Positions 17,225 through 25,219 of a stretch of DNA of 44,471 nt are shown piece by piece. The stretch covers positions 1 to 44,471 of the forward strand of contig JBFXAM010000030.1 in the NCBI GenBank assembly GCA_050184295.1, in the 5' to 3' direction. The notes under the pieces are model-generated. The model was not told the origin of the DNA and did not search any database. It saw only the letters and a program-made list of their open reading frames with translations. The stretch's first letter is position 1; every line of letters begins with the position of its first letter. Both the position numbers and the translations under genes were made by a program. Source of the DNA: JBFXAM01 sp050184295. GTDB taxonomy: Bacteria > Planctomycetota > Phycisphaerae > UBA1845 > Fen-1342.

Positions 17225-17337
17225 GACGCCGCTCAAGGCGTCTGCGGCGCGGCGCGCGTCAGCCCCGTTGCGGGTGGAGCGCGAACGGTGAAGCGCTACG
17301 GACGCCGTCGTGTTGCGCATCGGCGCGGGGGAACGTC

Positions 17338-19809
17338 ATGGGGAAATTGCCAATGTTGCGGGTGGGTGTGCGGCCTTGGCTGGTTCGCGTTGGCGCGGGC
17401 GCGCGAATCGCGCCGCGCCGCCGCTGCTTTGCCGCGTGTGCGCTGGCTGTGCTTGTGATGGGCGACGTTTCGGTCGTCGGCGCCGGCGCGGTTGAGACGC
17501 CCCATCCGGTCCTGTTTGTGACACAGGTTCCCATCCCGGGGGATTTTGTAACGATCGGCTCCGTGTTCGGGAATCACCGGCCCGCGATGAACTCGGTCGG
17601 GCGCGGCGGCGACCTGTGGATACGATATTCCGACGGAACGCTGCGGAACCTGACGGCGGCCGCGGGCTACGGAAACAGCGGCCTGCAAGGGGCGAACTCG
17701 ATCGCGGTGCGCGAGCCATGCGTGCACTGGGACGGGCAAAAAGCGCTGTTCAGCATGGTCGTCGGCGCACCGCTTCGGCAGTATGACTACAACACCACAT
17801 TTTTCTGGCAAATCTACGAGATCACGGGCCTGGGCGCCGCGGAGACGCCGGTGATCACGCGCATCGCCGGTCAACCCGCTCAGTACAACAACGTCAGTCC
17901 AATCTACGGCACCGACGACGCCGTGATCTTCACCAGCGACCGGCCGCGCAACGGGGCGGCGCATCTTTATCCGCAACTGGACGAGTATGAGGAGGCTGCG
18001 ACCGTCACCGGCATCTGGCGGCTCGACGCCGGCGGCGTCCTGACGCTTTTGAATCATGCGCCGTCCGGCGATTTCTCGCTGCTCCTGGACAGCTTCGGGC
18101 GCGTTCTGTTCACGCAGTGGGACCATTTGCAGCGCGATCAGCAGGCGGACAGCGATGCGCTCACGCCGCCGGGACAGCCGCTGCCTTATGGCACGTTCAA
18201 CTGGTCGAGTGAGGCGGTGGACGCGCTGCCCCTGTTCGGGGACCGAGGCGAAGTGTTCCCGGAACCGCGCGCCGCAAGATACGACCTGCTGGACGGGACC
18301 AACCTCGTGGGACACTCGTTCAATCACTTCTTCATCTGGCAGATCAACGAGGACGGCACCGAGTCGGAGATTCTGAATCATCTCGGGCGGCACGAGCTGC
18401 ACGGCTACATTCCGGCGAGCATCAACGACGATCCGAATGTGATCGATTTCTATGGGCAGTTGTCGCGCTTCAACCAGAAGCCGATCCTCAACATGTTGCA
18501 GGTCGCGGAAGATCCCGACTTTCCCGGCCGGTACTACGCCGTCGACGCGCCGGAGTTCCGCACGCACTCGTGCGGGCAAATCGTGCGGCTCGACGCGCCG
18601 CCGACGGTCGACGCGGACCACATCGCCGTGGACTATGTCACGCACCGCGACACGTCCCAGCCCGACGACACGCCCGACGCCGACCACTCGGGGTTGTATC
18701 GCGATCCGCTCGTGCTGACCGGCGGCACACTGATCGCGTCGCACACGCCCGAGACGCGCGCGGATACAAACACCGGAACCCGAGCCGACCCCGGCACGCG
18801 CTACGACTTGCGGCTAAAGACTCTCGTTCCCGGCGCCGGCGGCTACTACGTCGGAGGCACGCCGCTGACCGCCGGCATCAGCAAGACCGTGAGCTATTGG
18901 GATCCGGATGTGCTCGTTTCGTATTCGGGGCCGCTGTGGGAGTGGCAGGCGGTCGAGGTGCGGGCCCGCCCGCGGCCGGCGACGCGCACGACGCCGCTGC
19001 CCGCGATCGAAGCGCAGGTCTTCATCGACGCCGGCATCGATGTCGCCGCATTTCGGGATTTCCTGATCGCGAACGACCTGGCGCTGATGGTGGCGCGAAA
19101 CGTGACGACGCGCGACGATTGCGACCGCCAACAGCCCTTCAACCTGCGCGTGCCGAACGGCGGCGCTCAGACGATCGGACGGCCGGGGCGCGTCTACGAC
19201 GTGAGCGGTCTCCAGCTCCTGCAAGGCGATCAACTGCGGAGCCTGTCGTACAACAACCAGCCGCGATCGGGACGACGCGTGCTCGCCCAGTATCTGCACG
19301 ACCCGCGGGCGCTGGGCGCGAACCCGCCCAACGAGGGCGCCCCGCCGGCGACGGTCCGCTTGGCGCCGGACGGCTCGCTGGCGGCGTTTGTGCCGGCGCG
19401 CCGGGCGCTGAGCTGGCAGTTGCTCGACCCGGATGGGACGCCGGTGGTCCGCGAGCGAAACTGGATTTCGTTCCAGCCGGGCGAAATTCGGGTCTGCACG
19501 TCGTGCCACGGACCGAGCCAGCTCGACCAGGCCGGCCAACTGCCGCCGACCAATCCGCCGCGGGCGCTGCGGGATGTGCTTGAATACTGGCAAGACACGA
19601 GCGGCGGGCTGCGCGGCGACACGAACTGCGACGGCGTCGTCAACGACTTCGACATCGACCCGTTCGTGCTCGCACTCGCGAGCCCGGCCGACTACGCGGC
19701 GGCGTTTCCGAACTGCAACATCAACAACGCCGACATCAACGCGGACGGGCGGGTGAACAATTTTGACATCGAGCCGTTCGTGGGCTGCTTGACGGGGGGT
19801 TGTCCGTAA
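17338..19809 (+). CDS. secreted HzsA-like one-heme protein with C-terminal dockerin-like tail
   Basis: An 823-residue exported protein. An Arg-rich start and hydrophobic segment (about residues 30-50) form a signal peptide. The central part resembles the beta-propeller and middle domain of hydrazine synthase alpha-related proteins (HSFNHFFIWQINEDGTESE, LNHLGRHELHGY). A single c-type heme site CTSCH is at residues 720-724, after RNWISFQPGEIRV, as in HzsA-related proteins. Residues about 760-823 hold two Asp/Asn-rich calcium loops (DTNCDGVVNDFDIDPFV and DINADGRVNNFDIEPFV) of dockerin type. The HzsA link is by motif only; no hydrazine synthase partners are present. GGGGGAA precedes the ATG. Confidence 0.65.
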   Translation: MGKLPMLRVGVRPWLVRVGAGARIAPRRRCFAACALAVLVMGDVSVVGAGAVETPHPVLFVTQVPIPGDFVTIGSVFGNHRPAMNSVGRGGDLWIRYSDGTLRNLTAAAGYGNSGLQGANSIAVREPCVHWDGQKALFSMVVGAPLRQYDYNTTFFWQIYEITGLGAAETPVITRIAGQPAQYNNVSPIYGTDDAVIFTSDRPRNGAAHLYPQLDEYEEAATVTGIWRLDAGGVLTLLNHAPSGDFSLLLDSFGRVLFTQWDHLQRDQQADSDALTPPGQPLPYGTFNWSSEAVDALPLFGDRGEVFPEPRAARYDLLDGTNLVGHSFNHFFIWQINEDGTESEILNHLGRHELHGYIPASINDDPNVIDFYGQLSRFNQKPILNMLQVAEDPDFPGRYYAVDAPEFRTHSCGQIVRLDAPPTVDADHIAVDYVTHRDTSQPDDTPDADHSGLYRDPLVLTGGTLIASHTPETRADTNTGTRADPGTRYDLRLKTLVPGAGGYYVGGTPLTAGISKTVSYWDPDVLVSYSGPLWEWQAVEVRARPRPATRTTPLPAIEAQVFIDAGIDVAAFRDFLIANDLALMVARNVTTRDDCDRQQPFNLRVPNGGAQTIGRPGRVYDVSGLQLLQGDQLRSLSYNNQPRSGRRVLAQYLHDPRALGANPPNEGAPPATVRLAPDGSLAAFVPARRALSWQLLDPDGTPVVRERNWISFQPGEIRVCTSCHGPSQLDQAGQLPPTNPPRALRDVLEYWQDTSGGLRGDTNCDGVVNDFDIDPFVLALASPADYAAAFPNCNINNADINADGRVNNFDIEPFVGCLTGGCP

Positions 19810-19987
19810 ACGCGCAGCGCAGCGAGTTCCCGCAATCGCGCGAATGGTCGAGACCGGTGCGACCCGCCATGCGGGACCGACCGGCCTCGCGCCGCTGGTG
19901 CGGTCGCGCCGAATGCCTTCCCGCGCTCTCACCCGTGCGAAACGCGTTATCATCCCGCTGCACAGAAACCCGGGATGAACCACGACG

Positions 19988-22900
19988 ATGGCACGGAAGG
20001 CCGCCGAGTCGGCGATGCATCTGCACCTCTTTCAGAGTTACGCCCTGGACCGCGCGCGTCGAGCACGGCGCCAGCGGGCGCTGTTCATTCCGCGCCTCGT
20101 CCTCGAGGCAGCGAAGAACCCGGAGCTGATCGGACGCGAGCGCGACGCTGCTCAGCAGGTCGCGATTCGCTGGGCTGACCTTGAAAGCAGCGGGAACCTG
20201 CTCGAACAGCGCGAAACCTCGATCGACACCCAGTTTCTCGATCAACTCTTCGGCGAAGGGCTGGGCTACGGTCTCAAGACGGTGAGCCCCGATGCGTTCC
20301 AACTGGAGCACAAGTACGCCGTTTCGGGCGTCGGGATCGCAGACGCGGCGCTGGGTGATTTTCCGCGCGTCGCGGCGCCGGCCGCGGTCATCGAGCTAAA
20401 GGACGCGCGCACCGACCTGGACCGCGACCGCTTCAACGGACGCACGGCAGTTCAGCAATGCTGGGACTACCTCAATGCCCTGCCGGACACACCGTGGGGC
20501 ATCGTCTGTAATTTTCGGCTGATCCGCCTCTATCACCGCTCCAAGGGGTCGCTCCGATACGAAGAGTTCGCGCTTCAGGAACTGCGCGACCGCGCCCGCT
20601 TCAACGAGTTCTACGCGATCTTCGAACGCGGCGGCCTGACGCCGACCACGCCGGGACGAAAGCCGCGGGCGCTGCTGCTGCTCGAGCGCACCGAGCAGCG
20701 CCAGCAGCAGGTCGGCGACGATCTCTACGAGTCCTATCGGATTCAGCGCCTGCGGCTCATCGACTACCTGATGCGCCACGAGAAAAAGACGCTCGACAGC
20801 GCGATTGCAATCGCCCAGAAGCTGCTCGACCGGATCATCTTCATCGCGTTTTGCGAAGACCGCGACCTGCTGCCGCCCAAGTGCCTGGAGCGGGCCCACG
20901 ACGCCATTCCACCGTTCGCGAAGGTGCGCAACCCGCGCTGGCACAATTTTCTCGCCCTGTTTGACGCGGTGGACAAGGGCAGCGCCGCCGAGCCGCCGAT
21001 CGAACGCTACAACGGCGGGCTGTTCGCCGACGATCCGGAGATCGATGCGCTGGAGCTCGACGACATCCCCTGGGCGACGGCGTTCAAGGGTTTCGGCAAC
21101 TACGACTTCTCCGAGGAAGTGAACGTCGAAGTTCTTGGGCAGTTGTTCGAACGGTCCATCACTGAGCTCGAGAAGCTCCGCGTCGGCGGCCTGTTCGCCC
21201 TCAAGGCAGGGATCGACGGTGCGCGCGGAAACGGCGGACCCCGCCCGCGCCCCGCCCCCGGCGGCGCGCGCCGCCGAGCGCCGATCGACGACGCGCCGCC
21301 CTCGAAAATGCCCAAGAGCGCACAGCGGAAACGCTTCGGCATTTATTACACACCGCCCGCGTTCACCGGGCTGCTCGTCGAACGAACGGTGGACGCGTAC
21401 GTACGCGAACGCTTTGCGGCGTTGGCCGCGGAGCACGAGCTCAAACCCGTAGCGCGCGAAAGCGTCGAGTCGACGCGGCTACGCAGCTACTGGCGCGCCT
21501 GCCTCGACGCGCTCCAGTCCGTCACCGTCTGCGACCCGGCCTGCGGCTGCGGCGCTTTCCTGATCCGCGCCTACGACGCGCTCGATGCTCATTACACGTT
21601 CGTCGTCCACGGCTTGGCCGGCGCCGGCGAGAACACCGACACCGTCCGCGCGATCGAAGACTCCATCCCCGACCTGATCCTCGCCCGCAATCTCTACGGC
21701 GTCGATCTTTCGCACGAGGGCGTGGAGATCACGCAACTGGCCTTGTGGATCCGCTCCGCTCGCAAGGGCCGGACGCTCGCCGACCTGTCGGGGCACATCA
21801 AGCAGGGCAACTCGCTGGTATCCGACCCCGCGGTCGACCCGCGCGCCATGGACTGGCGCACCGCCTTTCCATCGATTTTCGGCGAAGGCGGCCCCGGCGG
21901 CTTCCGTTGCGTCATCGGCAATCCGCCTTGGGAGCGCGTGAAGGTGCAGGACCGCGAGTTCTTCTCGCTCACCGATCCAACAACCGCCGAAGCCGTCAAC
22001 GCCGCCGATCGAAAGAAGCGCATCGCGGCGATGCCGCACGAGAATCCCGACCTGCATTCCCGCTACGTCGAGGCCCGCGACCGCGCGCAACGCATGCTCG
22101 ACTATGCGCGCGGCTCCAGCGAGTACCCGCTGACCGGCAAGGGCGACGTGAACCTGTACATGCTCTTCGCCGAGCTGGCCGGGCGGCTCGTCGCACCCGA
22201 CGGCCTCGTCGGACTGCTCGTTCCCTCGGGAATCGCCACCGACGACACGACCAAGGAGTTCTTCAGCGAGTTGATGGACAACAAGCGTCTCGTGTCCCTT
22301 TACGACTTCGAGAACAAACAGGCGCACTTTGAAGATGTGCACCGATCGTTCAAATTCACCGCGCTCGTCTTCGGCGGCGCGAGCCGGCAGACCGAGCAGG
22401 CCGACTTCGTTTTCTTCGCCCACAGCGTCGAGGAAACCGCCGCGAGCAACAAGCATCGGCACATCGCGCTGACGGCGGCGGACATGAAGCTCCTGAACCC
22501 CAACACGCGCACCTGCCCGATCTTCCGCACCCGCCGCGATGCCGACCTGACCCGATCGATTTACCGGCGCGTGCCGATCCTGATCGATGAGAATCGGCGA
22601 CAGGGCGGGAATCCGTGGGGAATCACGTTTTTCACGATGTTTCATCAGACCAACGACGCCGGACACTTCAAGGAGGCGAAAGTCTGGGAGAAGCGCGGGT
22701 ACCGGCTCGAAGGCAATGTGTACGTAAAGGGCAACAAGCGCGCGCTGCCGCTGTACGAAGCCAAGATGGTGCAGGCGTTCGATCATCGGGCGGCGAGCGT
22801 CGTCGTGGACAAGGACAACTGGGTGCGGCAGGGCCAGAAGACCGAGACGTACGACACGCAGTATCAGAATCCTGAGTACGCGGTGATGCCGCGGTGGTGG

Positions 22901-23584
22901 GTGGCGGAGGATGCGGTGGACGCTGCGGTCCAAGGGCGACCTGGAAACAAGCGATGGTGGATGGGATTCAAGGACATCACGAGCCCGACCAATGAGCGCA
23001 CGATGATCTCGTCGTTCATTCCACGAAGCGCGGTAACAAACAAATTTGTGCTGCTGCTGAGCGATATCGAGCCGCGACGACAGGGCTGCTTGCTTGGAAA
23101 CCTCAACTCTCACGTACTCGACTACCTCACCAGGCAGAAGATTGGGGGCATAACGCTGAACTTCTTCATCGTTGAGCAACTGCCTGCGCTCTTACCGGAC
23201 ACGTACGATGCGAAATGCCCCTGGGCCACGCGAGAAACGCTCGAGCACTGGATCAGCGAGCGCGTGCTGAAGCTCTCCTGCACCGCCGAAGACATGCTCC
23301 CGCTTGCCCGCGCGTGCGATTTCAAGGGCAGCCGCGGCGACGGCGTTCACATCTGGAAGGAGCCGGAGCGCGCCGAGCTGCGCGCGGAGCTCGACGCCGC
23401 GTTTTTCATTCTCTACGGGATCGAGCGCCCGGACGTGGAGTACATCCTGTCCACGTTCACGAGCACGGGCCTCATCCCCCGAGACGAGCGCCGCGCGGAT
23501 GCGCCGGCGTGGGAGCGGCACAGCCCGGGCGAAATGATCCTCGACGCCTACGACCGCATGACCGGACTGCAATCACAGCGCTAA
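19988..23584 (+). CDS. type IIG-like restriction-modification enzyme (nuclease plus N6-adenine methyltransferase)
   Basis: A single chain of 1198 residues. A PD-(D/E)xK-like nuclease motif sits near the N-terminus: D119 in GIADAALGD and E136-x-K138 in AAVIELKD. A helical linker and a Pro/Arg-rich hinge (about residues 410-445) follow. The methyltransferase has motif X-like GIYYTPPAF, motif I DPACGCGAF (from D516) and motif IV NPPW (645-648). The C-terminal third probably recognises the DNA target. Such enzymes cut and methylate with one polypeptide. No hsdS, brx, drm or pgl gene is near, so it appears solitary. It could alternatively be an orphan methylase if the nuclease is inactive. Confidence 0.82.
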   Translation: MARKAAESAMHLHLFQSYALDRARRARRQRALFIPRLVLEAAKNPELIGRERDAAQQVAIRWADLESSGNLLEQRETSIDTQFLDQLFGEGLGYGLKTVSPDAFQLEHKYAVSGVGIADAALGDFPRVAAPAAVIELKDARTDLDRDRFNGRTAVQQCWDYLNALPDTPWGIVCNFRLIRLYHRSKGSLRYEEFALQELRDRARFNEFYAIFERGGLTPTTPGRKPRALLLLERTEQRQQQVGDDLYESYRIQRLRLIDYLMRHEKKTLDSAIAIAQKLLDRIIFIAFCEDRDLLPPKCLERAHDAIPPFAKVRNPRWHNFLALFDAVDKGSAAEPPIERYNGGLFADDPEIDALELDDIPWATAFKGFGNYDFSEEVNVEVLGQLFERSITELEKLRVGGLFALKAGIDGARGNGGPRPRPAPGGARRRAPIDDAPPSKMPKSAQRKRFGIYYTPPAFTGLLVERTVDAYVRERFAALAAEHELKPVARESVESTRLRSYWRACLDALQSVTVCDPACGCGAFLIRAYDALDAHYTFVVHGLAGAGENTDTVRAIEDSIPDLILARNLYGVDLSHEGVEITQLALWIRSARKGRTLADLSGHIKQGNSLVSDPAVDPRAMDWRTAFPSIFGEGGPGGFRCVIGNPPWERVKVQDREFFSLTDPTTAEAVNAADRKKRIAAMPHENPDLHSRYVEARDRAQRMLDYARGSSEYPLTGKGDVNLYMLFAELAGRLVAPDGLVGLLVPSGIATDDTTKEFFSELMDNKRLVSLYDFENKQAHFEDVHRSFKFTALVFGGASRQTEQADFVFFAHSVEETAASNKHRHIALTAADMKLLNPNTRTCPIFRTRRDADLTRSIYRRVPILIDENRRQGGNPWGITFFTMFHQTNDAGHFKEAKVWEKRGYRLEGNVYVKGNKRALPLYEAKMVQAFDHRAASVVVDKDNWVRQGQKTETYDTQYQNPEYAVMPRWWVAEDAVDAAVQGRPGNKRWWMGFKDITSPTNERTMISSFIPRSAVTNKFVLLLSDIEPRRQGCLLGNLNSHVLDYLTRQKIGGITLNFFIVEQLPALLPDTYDAKCPWATRETLEHWISERVLKLSCTAEDMLPLARACDFKGSRGDGVHIWKEPERAELRAELDAAFFILYGIERPDVEYILSTFTSTGLIPRDERRADAPAWERHSPGEMILDAYDRMTGLQSQR

Positions 23585-23614
23585 CGTAGCTGCTCACGCT
23601 GTGTATCTCTCATG

Positions 23615-23697
23615 TGGGTGGTACGGGCGTCCCGCCCGTTCGCCGAGACAGGCGAGACGCTCGTCCGCCAAAACGGGCGAGACGCCCGTACCACCCA
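23615..23697. repeat. paired-palindrome (REP/BIME-like) element
   Basis: Arms 23615-23640 and 23672-23697 (26 nt each) are inverted copies with one mismatch, separated by 31 nt. Each arm is itself a small hairpin, ACGGGCG-TCC-CGCCCGT. The mismatch falls in the hairpin loop. It sits between two genes in the same orientation. The core GGCGTCnCGCC is shared with the element at 38480-38538. Confidence 0.75.
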
Positions 23698-23769
23698 TGT
23701 TGGCTGAGTTCTGAATGCCCAGGCGCAGCGCCGCGCGGCCAGCAGTGCTCCCTGCCGCCACTCGTCCGC

Positions 23770-23775
23770 TACAAT
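23770..23775 (+). promoter_or_regulatory. -10 box of a probable leaderless promoter for the M16 peptidase gene
   Basis: TACAAT ends 8 nt before the ATG at 23784. The intervening CCCCCACC has no ribosome-binding potential. The -35 is not evident. Confidence 0.45.
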
Positions 23776-23783
23776 CCCCCACC

Positions 23784-25028
23784 ATGAAATCCTCGTTCCT
23801 CGAACACACGCTCCCCAACGGCCTGCGCGTCGTCTGCGAAGTCATGCCCCGCGTCAGCTCCGCCGCCGCCGGGTTTTATGTCGGCGCCGGGTCGCGGCAT
23901 GAGACGCCGGAGCTGCACGGCGTCAGCCACTTTCTCGAGCACATGTGCTTCAAGGGCAACGACCGCCGCGACTGTCACGCGATCAACGTCGCGTTCGACG
24001 AGCTGGGCAGCATCTACAACGCGTTCACGAGCAAGGAGCACACGGTCTATTACGGCTGGGTGCCGGCGACGCGGCTGAACGACCAGCTTGAGCTGCTCGC
24101 GGACCTGGTGCGGCCGAGCCTGCCGGACGCGGACTTTCAGACCGAGCGCAACGTGATCCTGGAAGAGATCGCGATGAACGACGACGCGTTCGAGCGGCAC
24201 GTCGGCAACTTCCTGCATCACGCGGTCTTTGAGAACCACGCGCTGGCACACGAGATTCTGGGCGAGAAGGAGACGATCGCGAACATGCGGCGCGAGCAAC
24301 TCGTGGAGTATCACCGGCGGCGCTACGCGTCCGACAACATGACGCTGGTCGCGGCCGGCAACTTCGATCCGCAGGAGTTCTTCGCGGCGGCCGGACGGTA
24401 TTGCGGCCGCTGGGAGCGGGCCGGGCGCAACGGCGCCCCGACGCCGCCGACGATCGCGACGCGTGGCGTGCGCAAGCTCGTGCTCGAGCAGTTCAAGCAG
24501 CAGGCCGTCGCGATCGTCTATCCGTCGGTGCCCGAGGGACACGCGCACGAGGACGCGATCGAGGCGTTTACGCAACTGTTCGGCGGGCCGAACTCGCGCT
24601 GTTACTGGAACATCGTGCAGAAAGGCATCTGCTCACAGGCGGGCGCGTTCTGGCTGTCGTATCGCGACTGCGGCGTGATGGCGCTCTACGCCGACGGCGA
24701 GCCGGAGCGCTGCGAGGCGATGCTGGCGGCGTTGCAGGAACAGGCGCGCGAGGTGATGGAGCGCGGATTTCGAGCGGACGAGGTGCAACGCGTTCGCAAT
24801 CAGCGCCGCACGCAGCTCGCGCTCGAGGCCGAGAATCCGCGCACGCGATTGATGCAGGTGGTCGACGACCTCGAGGTGCACGGTTATCCGCGGACGAGCG
24901 AGAACCGCATGGCGGCGGTCGAGGCCGTCACGGAGAAGTCGATCGCGGCCCACCTGAATGAGTATCCGATCACGGGCGACGGGCTCGTGGTTTCGATCGG
25001 GCCGCGGGATTGGCCGCCCACCGCTTGA
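23784..25028 (+). CDS. M16 family zinc peptidase (insulinase/pitrilysin, processing-peptidase-like)
   Basis: A 414-residue protein of the size of bacterial M16B peptidases. The inverted zinc motif HFLEH is at residues 49-53 (H49, E52, H53), with the third ligand in ILEEIAMNDD (E127/E128). YASDNMTLVAAGNFDP and the C-terminal QFKQQAVAIVYPSVPEGH domain follow the family pattern. No signal peptide is seen, so it is probably cytoplasmic. The frame is open to an earlier ATG at 23715, but the extra 23 residues are low-complexity and the family homology begins at 23784. It is one of few genes here with no Shine-Dalgarno sequence, consistent with a leaderless mRNA. Confidence 0.9.
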   Translation: MKSSFLEHTLPNGLRVVCEVMPRVSSAAAGFYVGAGSRHETPELHGVSHFLEHMCFKGNDRRDCHAINVAFDELGSIYNAFTSKEHTVYYGWVPATRLNDQLELLADLVRPSLPDADFQTERNVILEEIAMNDDAFERHVGNFLHHAVFENHALAHEILGEKETIANMRREQLVEYHRRRYASDNMTLVAAGNFDPQEFFAAAGRYCGRWERAGRNGAPTPPTIATRGVRKLVLEQFKQQAVAIVYPSVPEGHAHEDAIEAFTQLFGGPNSRCYWNIVQKGICSQAGAFWLSYRDCGVMALYADGEPERCEAMLAALQEQAREVMERGFRADEVQRVRNQRRTQLALEAENPRTRLMQVVDDLEVHGYPRTSENRMAAVEAVTEKSIAAHLNEYPITGDGLVVSIGPRDWPPTA

Positions 25029-25219
25029 TATTGGAACTGGGGTCTGGAGTTCTGGGGCGCGGGTGCACGAGTCCCCCGTTCGCGGTTTAAATCGCGGATC
25101 GCCGCGACGCGCTTCCGCATTCCTCCCCGATTCGCGACTCGCGATTCCCGGTTCCCCGCGTTGCGGCCTGCGAAGGTCCCGCGCTCTGCGTCGCCTCGCC
25201 GCTCTGTTCGCTTCCGCCG

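Larger units (their letters stand above)
16944..17337. other. 394-bp intergenic region
   Basis: Starts with the EF-G terminator-like hairpin (16990-17028) and ends with a predicted promoter (17197-17224) and the GGGGGAA ribosome site of the next gene. No convincing gene or RNA in between. Confidence 0.5.

Noticed and set aside
17338..19809. True hydrazine synthase subunit (anammox)
   Set aside because: Only one CxxCH, a dockerin-like tail and no HzsB/C neighbours; only HzsA-like similarity is supported.
19869..19885. Small hairpin CCCGC-CAT-GCGGG upstream of the RM gene
   Set aside because: Five-bp stem, easily expected by chance at this GC content, with no T-run or positional support.
19988..23584. 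BREX PglX or DISARM methylase
   Set aside because: No brxA/B/C, pglZ, drmA/B or helicase gene nearby, and the N-terminal ExK nuclease motif fits a type IIG enzyme better.
23594..23845. Small minus-strand frame encoding a GTGVSPV-type peptide
   Set aside because: It is a translation of the paired-palindrome repeat running into the M16 gene; such repeat-derived peptides are common mis-annotations.
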